64,000 bases of DNA from Flavobacterium sp. Root186. Its GTDB lineage: Bacteria; Bacteroidota; Bacteroidia; Flavobacteriales; Flavobacteriaceae. A program made the translations under genes and the position numbers. The notes beneath the pieces are model-generated. The model saw only the letters and a list, made by a program, of their open reading frames with translations, did not search any database and had not been told where the DNA came from. This document shows positions 17,099-26,725 of this stretch, piece by piece (position 1 is the stretch's first letter; each line of letters opens with the position of its first letter). Where the stretch lies: positions 248,001 through 312,000 of the forward strand of contig NZ_LMHW01000017.1 of NCBI RefSeq assembly GCF_001428525.1. The letters are read 5' to 3'.

Positions 17099-19699
17099 AT
17101 GCGGAACCATTTTAGAATTTTTATTTTGAATTTGTTGAATTTGTGGATTTTGCCATCTGCCTGTCCCTGCATGGGACAGGCACGGCAAATGATGCATGCC
17201 ACAGAAGACGATTATAACCGCTGGGGGACACTGGAGCTGAAAAGCATTTCAGATAAGGGCAAATGGATCACCTTTGAAATGCGTTATGAAAATGCAATGG
17301 ACACATTGTTTCTTTGTAACACATCAGCAAATAAAACCTATGCATTTCCAAAAGGAAAGGACGGGAAGTTTGCAGGAGAAAAAACTTTCGCCTTTCTGGA
17401 TCCTAAATCTAATCTGCAGCTCTTCAATCTGAATTCTTTAAAAACTGCCTTTTTGAAAGATGTCGCAAACTATGAGCTTCCCCGTGGAGGCAAATTCATT
17501 CTTACGTCCTCAGCTAGGCAAAATAAAGGCAGACTGCTGATTCTATACAATGATAGTGGCAAAGTGCTGTATACACTTGACGGCATAGCAGAATACGTTT
17601 TGAATTCTCAAGGTGACGCTTTGCTCTACACGACCAAAGAGAATAATTGCTATGAAGCCGGCGTATTCCATTTCGACAAGTGCAATCGTGCTCCTATCAC
17701 AGAAAAAAGTCCGTATAAGCTTTTTAAACTCACTTGGCAGGACAATGAGCGTAATGCCGTATTTCTTTCTTTAAGGGACTCAGTAAGCAATAAAACAGAG
17801 CTCCATTATTACAGAGCTCGAGACAATAGTCTTTTTTCATTTAATTTGAATGATAAGAAACCCGGCACAGACCTGATTATCAATCCTAAGTTACCTCTTC
17901 AGATTTCTAAAGATGGAAAAAAAGTGTTCTTTACGCTAATACGAAACAGGGAGGCTGATTCAAAAAGCAAAAATGAAACAGTTGAGGTATGGAATGGGAA
18001 TGATAAATCACTTTATCCTACAAGAAGCAAGGCAGAAAACGGAGCAGAAACTCCGAAAAAAACGGTCTGGTTTCCTGAAACTGATTCCTTCCTCGAGCTC
18101 AATGGCAATGAGCATTTCACCTTTGGAATAACCGGAAGACAGGATTTTGCTGTAATCTTCAATAAAAAACCCTATGGGCTTCAGGATAAATATTATGAAG
18201 AAGCGGATTTTTACTTAAAAAAATTAAACAGCGGCAGCACCATTTCATTTCTAAAAAAGCAGTCCATAGATCCGGCGCAGATGAAATTTGATCCTTCCAG
18301 TAACAGGATTCTATATTACCGTGAGAAAAACTGGCAGATTTATGATCCGCTTAATGGACAGCATATAAACCTCACAAAAAGTGCAAAAATTTCTTGGGAC
18401 AACGATTCCGAACCTTCAATTAGGAGCCAGTTCGGTCCCTATGGTTACGCAGGATGGAGCATCGATGGAAAAAACATTTTATTGTACGACCAGTACGATA
18501 TCTGGCTGTTCGCGGCTGACGGTTCGTACAGCAGACGTTTGACAAAAGGACGCGAAAAAAATATTTCCTTCCGTCTAAATAATCACTCTCTAAACAAGAC
18601 CTTCTCCATGGCGGAAGATTTTACTCTTCAGAGCAGGAACATGAAAGACCATTCGACAGGGTATCATGTTCTGAGTTTTAAATTAAGGGAAAAACTGATT
18701 GTATCTGGAAGCAAAAAATTCGAAGCGCTGCTGCAAAGCCAAAACAATATTTTTGCCTATACATCCCAGACTTATAATAAGCCTCCCCGAATTGAACTAA
18801 AAAAAAGCGATGCTAATCCTTCTGTACTATTTGAATCGAACCTGCATCAAGAAAAATACGGCTATGGAAAATCAGAAATGGTATACTACCATAATACAAC
18901 AGGTGAAAAGGTCAAGTCAGCACTGATTTACCCAGCAGGATTTGATCCTTCTAAAAAATATCCGATGATTGTGTACATTTACGAGAACATGTCTAATCTT
19001 GTGAATAATTACCAGAATCCTTCCATGCAAAGCACCATTGGATTTAACATCACAAACTACACTCTTAATGGATACTTTGTGCTTCTGCCTGACATCTTCT
19101 ATAAAAAGGGAAATCCTGGAATATCAGCCTTGGAATCTGTACAGTCCGCCGTTAATGCTGTCCTAATGAAAGGCTCCGTCGACAGTAACAGAATCGGACT
19201 ATATGGGCATTCCTTCGGAGGATACGAGGCTAATTTCATTATTTCGCAGACAGGACTATTTGCCGCAGCAGCATCTGGTGCCGGGATCAGCGACATTATT
19301 ACATACTATTTTAACATCAGCAAAAATGGAGTTGCCCAGTCAGAGATGTGGCGATTTGAAAGCCAGCAGTACAGAATGAGAAACTCCCTTTTTGAAGAAA
19401 AGGAAAACTATCTTAAAAATAATCCGCTTTTAAATATCGGCAAAGTAAGTACTCCTTTACTGCTCTGGTCAGGCAAGGAAGACCGTGTTGTTCCGTATAC
19501 GCAAAGCGTGTCATACTACCTTGCGCTTCGAAGGATGAAAAAGCCAACGGTAATGCTAATCTATCCAAAAGAAGACCATAACCTTAAAAAACACGAAAAT
19601 CAGGCAGATTTAAGCAGAAGAATGATGGAGTGGTTTGACTATTTTTTAAAAGATAAAAAAACGGCCGAATGGATTGCAGAAGGAACTTCCAGCGACTAA
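17099..19699 (+). CDS. S9-family prolyl-oligopeptidase-like serine peptidase
   Basis: An 866-residue protein with an N-terminal export signal (around ILNLLNLWILPSACPCMGQA), a long beta-propeller-like middle and a C-terminal alpha/beta-hydrolase domain. The catalytic triad is readable: Ser705 in GHSFGGYE, Asp795 in GKEDRVVPY and His827 in PKEDHNLKK. Family members cut short peptides, often after Pro or Ala, in the periplasm. The start lies 24 bases after the SusD stop, which suggests the SusCD pair imports peptides that this enzyme trims. A strong hairpin with a T-run follows. The substrate remains inferred. Confidence 0.88.
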   Translation: MRNHFRIFILNLLNLWILPSACPCMGQARQMMHATEDDYNRWGTLELKSISDKGKWITFEMRYENAMDTLFLCNTSANKTYAFPKGKDGKFAGEKTFAFLDPKSNLQLFNLNSLKTAFLKDVANYELPRGGKFILTSSARQNKGRLLILYNDSGKVLYTLDGIAEYVLNSQGDALLYTTKENNCYEAGVFHFDKCNRAPITEKSPYKLFKLTWQDNERNAVFLSLRDSVSNKTELHYYRARDNSLFSFNLNDKKPGTDLIINPKLPLQISKDGKKVFFTLIRNREADSKSKNETVEVWNGNDKSLYPTRSKAENGAETPKKTVWFPETDSFLELNGNEHFTFGITGRQDFAVIFNKKPYGLQDKYYEEADFYLKKLNSGSTISFLKKQSIDPAQMKFDPSSNRILYYREKNWQIYDPLNGQHINLTKSAKISWDNDSEPSIRSQFGPYGYAGWSIDGKNILLYDQYDIWLFAADGSYSRRLTKGREKNISFRLNNHSLNKTFSMAEDFTLQSRNMKDHSTGYHVLSFKLREKLIVSGSKKFEALLQSQNNIFAYTSQTYNKPPRIELKKSDANPSVLFESNLHQEKYGYGKSEMVYYHNTTGEKVKSALIYPAGFDPSKKYPMIVYIYENMSNLVNNYQNPSMQSTIGFNITNYTLNGYFVLLPDIFYKKGNPGISALESVQSAVNAVLMKGSVDSNRIGLYGHSFGGYEANFIISQTGLFAAAASGAGISDIITYYFNISKNGVAQSEMWRFESQQYRMRNSLFEEKENYLKNNPLLNIGKVSTPLLLWSGKEDRVVPYTQSVSYYLALRRMKKPTVMLIYPKEDHNLKKHENQADLSRRMMEWFDYFLKDKKTAEWIAEGTSSD

Positions 19700-19711
19700 G
19701 CCGAATAAAAA

Positions 19712-19745
19712 AATGCAGCTTCAATTTGAAACTGCATTACTTTTT
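19712..19745. terminator. Terminator between convergent S9 peptidase and DUF6520 genes
   Basis: AATGCAG (19712-19718) pairs with CTGCATT (19732-19738), with an inner TTC/GAA step, followed by TACTTTTTG. A preceding A-run allows it to work in both directions, as needed between convergent genes. Confidence 0.8.
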
Positions 19746-19763
19746 GTTAATAATTTGATTCAT

Positions 19764-20033
19764 CTACAGGCGGCGCAATTGGACATTACAATCACTATTT
19801 TCATTAATTTTTCCATAGGCCTCAAAAGAACCGCTGGTACATAATTGTCCGTTTCCTGGCTCACAGTTTACAGTTACAGGCTCACAGTCGTCCTCTGCTG
19901 GATTGTGGATATAAGCCTGAATTACCGCAGATGTTTTACTTTTTTCCGCATCACCAGTACTAGCAGCGCCAGCGCTTGCTAGAGCAAATGCTGCCACAGG
20001 CAGAACAAATGCTTTTAAAATTGTTGATTTCAT
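19764..20033 (-). CDS. DUF6520-type small exported Cys-containing peptide
   Basis: An 89-residue protein with a classical signal peptide (KAFVLPVAAFALASAGAAS) and a short acidic mature part holding four Cys (DDCEPVTVNCEPGNGQLC and SDCNVQL). I recognise the DUF6520 pattern of Bacteroidota. It lies 99 bases upstream of the MauE-like gene's end, reading away from it in the same direction, so it is downstream of it in the transcript. The pair suggests that the membrane protein handles disulfides or maturation of this peptide; that is an inference. Whether the peptide is a structural, signalling or toxic product is unknown. Confidence 0.75.
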   Translation of the reverse strand: MKSTILKAFVLPVAAFALASAGAASTGDAEKSKTSAVIQAYIHNPAEDDCEPVTVNCEPGNGQLCTSGSFEAYGKINENSDCNVQLRRL

Positions 20034-20132
20034 AATATTTAAAATTTAATTATTAAATAGCGACCTACTCTTTTCTACAGGTTTTCGGTCAAAGCTCCTG
20101 CTACCGGCCGGTATATTTTTAATATTTTCTTA

Positions 20133-21623
20133 CTATTTGATTCTTGAATTAATTCTTTTGCCATACCCATACTTGAGCAGATAGTGCCCTGAAATGGCAT
20201 ATAGGGCCGAGTCTGCCGCAAAAAAGCTTCCCATTTTTACATTCTGCTTTTGATCATAGACATAAAAACTAAGAACATAATTCTGTTTCGCAATATCGTA
20301 GACATCAATTACGGTCGCATTTTTCCACACCTTACCATCTTCGTATCTTCCTTTAAGCATTGAATTGACAAAAAGCAGTTTTCCGAATACAGAAGTGTTT
20401 CGGTTTACGGTATAAGGAGGCGCACCTAATTTTATATCTCCAGACTTTTCTAATTTTACCACTTTTAATTTTGCGTGCACCGTGGTGTCAATCGTGTGCG
20501 GTCTCGACTTAACTTTGAGATTATTCTCAGCAATGATATACTGGTTCCTATAATAATAAGTGAATACTATCTTTTGCAGTTTATCGCTGTACTGCAGAGT
20601 TCCGTCTGTGTCAAAAATTCCATCCTTTTGCTTTTGAAATACCACATTACTATACTTAATTTTTGGTGCTGGATATCCTATTCCATAACCCATGATATTT
20701 TCGCCTGCTGGAGGCTTTTGAGTGCGGAAGGCAAATTGATTAGCACCAAGGAAAACAATGCTGGAAAAATGGAACTTTCCCTCTGTAAGTACCGATGCCT
20801 TCCAGTCTGAAACCAGTCCTCTGTAAATGACTGGCACAGTGCCATCCATAACATAAAAATAAGGATAGTGGATTCTAACCTCCACGGCTTTATAGCTAAA
20901 GTTTTCACGGTCTAGGATAATGGTATGCTTAACTTTCTTTTCGAAATTCGAATCTGTTTCAAGTATCTCGAGAGGAGCTTTCCAATTCCCTAAATAGATT
21001 TTTTCACCATGAACTCCTGCAACATAATAGGAATAGTTTCGAAGATCAAGCATATTGGTCTTTGCAGCGGATGCTTTGGGAAAACGTCTTATAAAAGGAT
21101 TTTCATTCTCCATTATATCTTCTGAAAAAACAAATAAAACCGCCACCAAGCCGGCACTGGTTGCTGCCACACCAAAAAGCTTAAATAAAACGTAATTATT
21201 ACCTGACCAAATCTTTACAGCTGCCATTGCAAAAAACAGAAAAGCAATATTAAAAACAAGATGTTCACCCCATCCCATCTTCTCTAAAATGCCTCCGCAT
21301 GAGCACGGTACAAATGAACTGAAATTCAGTATAATAACAATGTATGCCGTAAACATGGTCATCAGGGCAGATGATAACCAAAGCGCCAAATATTTAGTCT
21401 TTGGAAATGCTAGCAGAAATGAAATAATTATTTCGGTCGCAATCACACCCACTGATATGAAATTAGCAAATGGGCTTAAGAGAGGTGACTGTCCAATCTG
21501 AGCGCGGAAATTTTCAAAATCTATGAGCTTGCTTACTGCAGCATATACAAAAAGTAGAATAAATAGTAAGCAGACTACCTCTATGAAGTACTTTTTAAAA
21601 GCTGGCTCTAATTTAGATATCAT
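20133..21623 (-). CDS. MauE/DoxX-like redox membrane protein with large C-terminal domain
   Basis: The first ~150 of 496 residues form four transmembrane helices with the MauE/DoxX pattern (YAAVSKLIDFENFRAQIGQ, then NFSSFVPCSCGGILEKMGWG with a Cys-x-Cys pair, then GEHLVFNIAFLFFA). MauE-type proteins act in periplasmic disulfide or electron transfer. The C-terminal ~330 residues are a soluble, beta-rich domain with repeated aromatic strands (YYVAGVHGEKIYLGNWK, HYPYFYVMDGTVPVIYR) that I do not recognise; a propeller is possible. It is the first gene of the MauE-DUF6520 transcript and lies next to the divergently acting SusCD locus, so the two units may serve the same peptide pathway. Confidence 0.75.
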   Translation of the reverse strand: MISKLEPAFKKYFIEVVCLLFILLFVYAAVSKLIDFENFRAQIGQSPLLSPFANFISVGVIATEIIISFLLAFPKTKYLALWLSSALMTMFTAYIVIILNFSSFVPCSCGGILEKMGWGEHLVFNIAFLFFAMAAVKIWSGNNYVLFKLFGVAATSAGLVAVLFVFSEDIMENENPFIRRFPKASAAKTNMLDLRNYSYYVAGVHGEKIYLGNWKAPLEILETDSNFEKKVKHTIILDRENFSYKAVEVRIHYPYFYVMDGTVPVIYRGLVSDWKASVLTEGKFHFSSIVFLGANQFAFRTQKPPAGENIMGYGIGYPAPKIKYSNVVFQKQKDGIFDTDGTLQYSDKLQKIVFTYYYRNQYIIAENNLKVKSRPHTIDTTVHAKLKVVKLEKSGDIKLGAPPYTVNRNTSVFGKLLFVNSMLKGRYEDGKVWKNATVIDVYDIAKQNYVLSFYVYDQKQNVKMGSFFAADSALYAISGHYLLKYGYGKRINSRIK

Positions 21624-21713
21624 GATTTTGCAATTTAAATTCCACTATGTAAAATTCTGAATTACAAGTCAATAACACTTATATTATCGGGAGCGATTAT
21701 TACTCAGTAAGGA

Positions 21714-22649
21714 TTAATCTTTTTCACTTATAAAAAAATGACCTGTTTTGTTTCGGCCTATTTCTTTTGGGGAAAGTCCAAACTGCTTCTTGAATGATTT
21801 AGAAAAATTAGGATAACTGTTAAAACCGTTCATAAACGAAATATTTTTCAAAGGAATATCGGTCTGCTCTATCATAAGGTAGGCCCTTTTAAGTCGCTGT
21901 TCAGTATAAAACTTGTAGACACTTGTATGGAAAAAATACCGGAATCCGTCTTTGAGTTTAAAATCGTTTGTCCCAAAAAGTCTGGCAATTTCCTTTATTG
22001 AAGGCAAAGGCTCCGCCAAATTCGCGAGTACGTAATCGTAAACTCGCTGCATCAGGCGCGCATCAGCCTTTTTAAAATTATGCGGCCTTTGCTCCTTTGT
22101 TTCATATAGTTCCGGTACAGCGTCATCAAGCTGAAGAAAGGGAGCTATGAAGCTGAGTACTGTAAACTTACCGTCCGATAATCTTGATACCGAGCATTCG
22201 GCACTTACTATCAGCTTTTTATATGTTATGAAATTTAGCGTAATGATTTCACCTGATAGAAGAAGTTCCTCCAGCGCTTTTCTCTCCAAATCAGACATTT
22301 CCGTAAAGTCGTCCAACAAAAATTCCTGTATTGGCCTGCTGAGCATCTCAATCGAATCATAACCCAAAATTTTCAAAGCCCCTTGATTTACATCCTTTAT
22401 AGAATGATTTTCATCTAAGATAAAAGTTGCAGGTGTCACCATCCTGTGAGTAATATATGGATTAACAAAACCTGAATGAAAAGCGGACTCCTTAAGTTCT
22501 TCTGCTACCATGTTGACAAGGACAACCAAGGTTTCAATTTCGTCGTCATAGCTGCTCAAAGGGATTTGGTTATTGAAATTGCCCCTTGCCATTTCAAATA
22601 ACATCTTGTGCATCGATACCATCCGCTGGCGGTTGTGAGGGCTTTTCAT
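21714..22649 (-). CDS. AraC-family regulator with PAS-like sensor domain
   Basis: A 311-residue regulator. The N-terminal ~75 residues are a HAMP-like or helical module (RGNFNNQIPLSSYDDEIETL). A PAS-like domain follows (FILDENHSIKDVNQGALKIL, then a DSIEMLSRPIQEFL segment). The C-terminal ~110 residues are an AraC DNA-binding domain: LPSIKEIARLFGTNDFKLKD, then KRAYLMIEQTDIPLKNISF and GFNSYPNFSKSFKKQFGLSP. Such proteins activate nearby transport or element genes after ligand or signal binding. It stands upstream of the MauE unit and may control that or the SusCD operon. No membrane helix is present, so it senses inside the cell. Confidence 0.85.
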   Translation of the reverse strand: MKSPHNRQRMVSMHKMLFEMARGNFNNQIPLSSYDDEIETLVVLVNMVAEELKESAFHSGFVNPYITHRMVTPATFILDENHSIKDVNQGALKILGYDSIEMLSRPIQEFLLDDFTEMSDLERKALEELLLSGEIITLNFITYKKLIVSAECSVSRLSDGKFTVLSFIAPFLQLDDAVPELYETKEQRPHNFKKADARLMQRVYDYVLANLAEPLPSIKEIARLFGTNDFKLKDGFRYFFHTSVYKFYTEQRLKRAYLMIEQTDIPLKNISFMNGFNSYPNFSKSFKKQFGLSPKEIGRNKTGHFFISEKD

Positions 22650-22694
22650 TTGTGTTAATATTTAGTACTTGTATCTATCTGTTTAAGAGTAGTT

Positions 22695-23078
22695 CTAAAC
22701 GAAATTCGCTAGATAATCCAATGCCTCTTGCTCCACGGTAAAAATTCGCGTAGGCACGGACGGCTTGCTAATTTCAAGATAGAAAGTGCTCATAGTCATG
22801 GAAACATTTTCACTCCCAATGAGAGCGACTGCTTTTGCAAGCAGTGATCCAGATTTTGCAAGATAGTCTCGGGCTGCTTTGTCAATTGAGGCAATTCCCC
22901 TGGTATCGCAAAATACAGGAAGATGCCTTTCATTTTGAAATGCAATCCTGTCTGCAACCACGCGCATAGCGACTTGCAAATCTATTGCAGTATTAGGTTT
23001 ATATTCGAAAAAGAGGATTCCCTTTTCAATCCAAAACCTTGCATTTTGATTCTCAAAAGATTCATGTGAGGCAATCAT
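22695..23078 (-). CDS. DUF7793-type small protein (STAS/SpoIIAA-like fold suspected)
   Basis: From the ATG at 23078 the protein is 127 residues (MIASHESFENQNARFWIEKG). It has a beta-strand/helix pattern and central segment HLPVFCDTRGIASIDKAARD that resembles the phosphorylatable-loop region of STAS-like proteins. A TTG at 23111 would add 11 residues, but no argument favours it. It is the upstream neighbour of the AraC gene (45 bases apart, same strand), hinting at a partner-switch control of that regulator. The assignment to DUF7793 is from memory of the family and moderately sure; the STAS link is inference. Confidence 0.6.
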   Translation of the reverse strand: MIASHESFENQNARFWIEKGILFFEYKPNTAIDLQVAMRVVADRIAFQNERHLPVFCDTRGIASIDKAARDYLAKSGSLLAKAVALIGSENVSMTMSTFYLEISKPSVPTRIFTVEQEALDYLANFV

Positions 23079-23138
23079 GACCTGTTTGTTTTTAAACTTG
23101 AAATTTAACAAAATTATAAAGATTTAGAAACATTGTCA

Positions 23139-23216
23139 TTGTCAAATATGGATTTTTTCTTGCAAAACATTGTAATTTGTTGTCAAATCGGGAATTACCC
23201 TTGCCAAATTGGGAAT
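23139..23216. promoter_or_regulatory. Three direct repeats TTGyCAAAT-nGGrAT between divergent genes
   Basis: Copies read TTGTCAAATATGGAT (23139-23153), TTGTCAAATCGGGAAT (23180-23195) and TTGCCAAATTGGGAAT (23201-23216). Their starts are 41 and 21 bases apart, close to four and two DNA turns, so a protein could bind them all on one face. They lie between the divergent DUF7793 gene and the synthase/acyltransferase fusion. The same TTGCCAAT core recurs upstream of the HTH gene at 26929. Confidence 0.6.
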
Positions 23217-23323
23217 AAAATATCTGCAAGTAAAAGAGCTTTCGATTTTTATAATGAATTTTAGGCATCTAATTTTCAGACAATTACAAAAACACAGATC
23301 TAAACCTAAAAATTTAATAAGAG

Positions 23324-25750
23324 ATGGCAAAAATCAAACACAATAATTTTATCGATACAGTAGACACTGTTTTTACTAGTGCAAAGGATCAAGGAATGCT
23401 ACAGCTATACACCGAAGGTGAATACTTAAATGGCCGGACCATCAAAATTAACGGAAACGAAATGCTCCATTTTGGCACTACGGGATATTTAGGACTCGAA
23501 CAGGATGAAAGGCTAAAAGAGGCTGCAATAAATGCCATACGTAATTACGGGACTCAGTTTCCTCTTTCTAAAACTTATCTTTCGCATCCTTTATATGCTG
23601 AATTGGAAAGCAAGATTGAGCAGATGTACGATATACCGCCAATCATAACCAAGAACAGTACCCTTGGACATATGGCCATCATTCCCACCCTGATAAGAGA
23701 TGAAGATGCAGTAATTTTAGACCATCAGGCGCATTGGAGTGTGCAGAATGCCTGTCAGGTTCTAAAGCTTAGGGGAATACCAGTGGAGATGATACGCCAT
23801 AATAACCTCCAAATGCTTGAAGACAAAATTCGAATGTTCAGCGGTAAACCGGGCAAAATCTGGTACATAGCGGACGGTGTTTATTCTATGTACGGAGATT
23901 ACGCGCCGGTACAGGAGCTGTTGAACCTTGCCCGAAAGTATCCGCAGCTCCACCTCTATTTTGATGATGTCCATGGAATGAGCTGGAAAGGAAAAAATGG
24001 GACAGGTTTTATATTTGACGCAATTGGAACGTTACAAGAAAATATTGTGGTTGTCAGCACGCTGAGCAAGACATTTGGTGCCAGCGGTGCAACATTTTTC
24101 TGCAGCGATCGTAAATTACACGAAAAAATTAAAACTTTTGGCGGTCCTCTAACCTTCTCGGCTCAGCTTGAACCGGCATCAGTTGCCGCCGCAATCGCAT
24201 CGTGCGACATCCATCTTTCTGCGGAAATCTATAACCACCAAGCTGAACTTGCCAAAAAAACAGCCCATTTCAGCAAGCTCCTTTCAAACAGCAGCCTGCC
24301 CCTAGTCTCTGATAACGACTCTCCCGTTTTTTTTCTTGGAATGGGGACACCCGCTACTGCTTATAATTTTACCAAACGTCTCTATTCAGAAGGTTTTTAT
24401 CTCAACCTTGGTATCTATCCGGCAGTTCCTATAAAAAATACCGGAATCCGTATCACGATATCTGCGCATAATAAAATTGAAGATATTTCAGAACTTGCCC
24501 GTGCAATGGATCACCACTTCCAGAAAGCCGTGGAAGAAACCGGAAGCAGTGATGAAAAAATACGGCAGGCTTTTAGAATGGATGTCAGAAGAAAACTCCC
24601 TGCTAAAAAACAGCAAATAGCACTGCTTCATATTGAAGAGCAAACAACAATAATGAATATCGACAAGCAGCAATGGAACAAATATTTGGGCACTCATAAT
24701 ATCCTGGATTGGAACGGTATGAATTATCTTGAACAAACTTTCTCCGGTAGCGAGGATCCCGCCACCAAATGGGATTTCTTCTATTATATAATCCGGGACC
24801 AAAACATGCAAGTTGTTTTAATGACGTTCTGCACATTCGGGATATGGAAGGATGATATGCTATCTACAGAATCAGTTTCAAGACACCTTGAAGAAATTCG
24901 AAAAACAGATACCATGCATATGACTTCCAAAGTATTAAGTACCGGCTCATTGTTTACTGAGGGACTGCACTGCTATATTGATAAAGATCATCCTCTGGCA
25001 GAGCATTCAATGAGGATACTATTAAATAAGCTTGAGGAATCATACAATTCGCTGGATGCCGACATGCTCGTTCTTCGTGATTTTGAAATCGGATTCCGCT
25101 GGGATGAAATGATAAGAAACCAAGGATATTTCAGGATCGATATGCCTGAATCATGTGTTATCAATAATAAAAACTTCCCAGAAATTGAGAATTATGGTTC
25201 ACTACTTTCCACTCGTTCCCGTCAGCATTTTAATCGGGAAATACTGCCGTATGAAAAATTCTATGATGTTGAAATAAAAGATTGTCTGACAGAGGAAGAG
25301 CTAAACAGGGCCTACCGTTTGTATAGCAATGTAAAAGAGCGCAACCTTGCTATAAATACTTTTCCATATAGCAGGGAAGTGTTTAAAAAAATGAACAGCT
25401 GTCCAAACTGGGAGTTTATAATCCTGACCCTCAAAGATGCCCCTGAAGAGAATTTCGTTGGGATAATGTTCTGTTATAAAAATTCAGGAAATGTATATGT
25501 ACCTGAACTTATCGGCATGAACTACATTGCTGGCGATGGCCTCAACTTGTACAGACAGCTTTTGTACCAAACAATCAAAAGAGCACGAGAACTTAGAATT
25601 GGACGAATCGATTTCGGCATATCGGCAAGTTTTGAGAAGAAAAAACTTGGAGCTTCTATAATACCGAAGGTTGCTTACGTACAAGCCCGGGATAACTACG
25701 CTATGGAACTCATGCAGACACTGCAGAATGAAGCCAATACCGCACGCTAA
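23324..25750 (+). CDS. Alpha-oxoamine synthase fused to a GNAT/FemAB-like acyltransferase
   Basis: The 808-residue protein has two halves. Residues 1-~410 are a PLP-dependent alpha-oxoamine synthase (BioF/KBL/SPT family): FGTTGYLGLEQDERLKEAA, YFDDVHGMSWKGKNGTGF with the cofactor-contacting Asp-x-His, and the PLP lysine Lys249 in STLSKTFGASG. Such enzymes condense an amino acid with an acyl-CoA and release CO2. The second half (~420-808) resembles the Acetyltransf_6/FemAB GNAT group (RSRQHFNREIL, RNLAINTFPYSREVF, IGRIDFGISASFEKKKLG), which would N-acylate an amine. Together this suggests a two-step synthesis of an acylated amino ketone, perhaps a lipid or signal. It sits directly upstream of rteC in the ICE control region. 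The exact substrates are unknown. Confidence 0.85.
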   Translation: MAKIKHNNFIDTVDTVFTSAKDQGMLQLYTEGEYLNGRTIKINGNEMLHFGTTGYLGLEQDERLKEAAINAIRNYGTQFPLSKTYLSHPLYAELESKIEQMYDIPPIITKNSTLGHMAIIPTLIRDEDAVILDHQAHWSVQNACQVLKLRGIPVEMIRHNNLQMLEDKIRMFSGKPGKIWYIADGVYSMYGDYAPVQELLNLARKYPQLHLYFDDVHGMSWKGKNGTGFIFDAIGTLQENIVVVSTLSKTFGASGATFFCSDRKLHEKIKTFGGPLTFSAQLEPASVAAAIASCDIHLSAEIYNHQAELAKKTAHFSKLLSNSSLPLVSDNDSPVFFLGMGTPATAYNFTKRLYSEGFYLNLGIYPAVPIKNTGIRITISAHNKIEDISELARAMDHHFQKAVEETGSSDEKIRQAFRMDVRRKLPAKKQQIALLHIEEQTTIMNIDKQQWNKYLGTHNILDWNGMNYLEQTFSGSEDPATKWDFFYYIIRDQNMQVVLMTFCTFGIWKDDMLSTESVSRHLEEIRKTDTMHMTSKVLSTGSLFTEGLHCYIDKDHPLAEHSMRILLNKLEESYNSLDADMLVLRDFEIGFRWDEMIRNQGYFRIDMPESCVINNKNFPEIENYGSLLSTRSRQHFNREILPYEKFYDVEIKDCLTEEELNRAYRLYSNVKERNLAINTFPYSREVFKKMNSCPNWEFIILTLKDAPEENFVGIMFCYKNSGNVYVPELIGMNYIAGDGLNLYRQLLYQTIKRARELRIGRIDFGISASFEKKKLGASIIPKVAYVQARDNYAMELMQTLQNEANTAR

Positions 25751-25850
25751 TATAATACATTTTAATTTCCAACGAAAAGTAACGCTATAATGTATCTGGG
25801 CAGTAATACCCATGCTTTTCCTTGTTCAAATAAATCTAAATTCTGTTGCC

Positions 25851-26702
25851 ATGATAAGATCTACATGTGAGAACGCACTTCAGGTTATTCGAAAAGCAGA
25901 ACAGGAATTCAGCTTAGATCCTGAACATATAATTGAAAAATCCTACCACATGACTACCGTGCTCCGAAACTTGCTTTGTACGGTCAAAAAAAATGTGTTA
26001 GAAAAAGGTTTCTCAGATGAAAATGAAGAAATTAATTTTTTTAAAAGTATCAAACCCCAAATACTGGGAAAACTGATTTTCTATAATAAAGTTTTCCGAA
26101 TTGAAGCTTCCTGTCCGGTTGTAACCGGTAAAATGCATCATAAATATTTTTCCAATGAGCTTAATCTCCTCAAGCAAGAATATAAAGAGCACTTTTATAA
26201 CACTGATTTTTATCGCTATTATCGCACGGGAAGAACCGAATGGGACCATCATTTCTTTTGTCGGGGAAAAATAGACCTTCATGAAGGAGTTAATAGTTTT
26301 GTTTTTGAAATTGACACTCAATTTTCTACCTATTATGATTATAAGGTAGCTCGTATAATTGCTAATGAACTGCTTTACAGTTACCTCGTTTCTAAAATTG
26401 AACCTGACACCCAGCAGGCGACCATTTTTTCAGACGGAAACGTAGCTAACAGAGATTTTTTCTGGACAGATTCAAAGAATGCTCTGATCGAATTAATTTA
26501 CGCACTTCACGCATCGGGCAGTATTTCTCATGGAAAAGCTGGCATTCGCAAAATAAGTATGGTTTTCCAGCTGCTGTTTAGGATCCAACTCGGCGATGTC
26601 CATCATGCCTACCATAGGATGAAAGACAGGACTGACAGCAAAAGCATTTTTCTGGATCAGCTGAAATTATCGCTTAAACAGCACATGGAAAAAGAGGTCT
26701 AA
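25851..26702 (+). CDS. rteC: RteC-family ICE excision/transfer regulator
   Basis: The 283-residue product (from MIRSTCENALQVIRKAEQEF) matches the RteC family by its FFKSIKPQILGKLIFYNKVFRIE segment and the C-terminal WTDSKNALIELIYALHASGSI and FQLLFRIQLGDVHHAYHRM. In CTnDOT, RteC activates the excision genes after the two-component RteA/RteB signal. Neither RteA nor RteB is seen here, so another input is likely. An in-frame ATG at 25812 would add 13 residues; the internal start is preferred as the family N-terminus begins with this helix. The gene follows the synthase fusion by 100 bases on the same strand. Confidence 0.85.
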   Translation: MIRSTCENALQVIRKAEQEFSLDPEHIIEKSYHMTTVLRNLLCTVKKNVLEKGFSDENEEINFFKSIKPQILGKLIFYNKVFRIEASCPVVTGKMHHKYFSNELNLLKQEYKEHFYNTDFYRYYRTGRTEWDHHFFCRGKIDLHEGVNSFVFEIDTQFSTYYDYKVARIIANELLYSYLVSKIEPDTQQATIFSDGNVANRDFFWTDSKNALIELIYALHASGSISHGKAGIRKISMVFQLLFRIQLGDVHHAYHRMKDRTDSKSIFLDQLKLSLKQHMEKEV

Positions 26703-26725
26703 TTTTTTTTAAACTTGCAATTTTC

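Noticed and set aside
23142..23330. Minus-strand frame (62 codons) in the promoter gap
   Set aside because: It covers the TTGyCAAAT repeats and overlaps the fusion gene's start; composition is not protein-like.
25812..25850. Upstream start of RteC
   Set aside because: Adds 13 residues outside the family's N-terminal helix; the ATG at 25851 is preferred.
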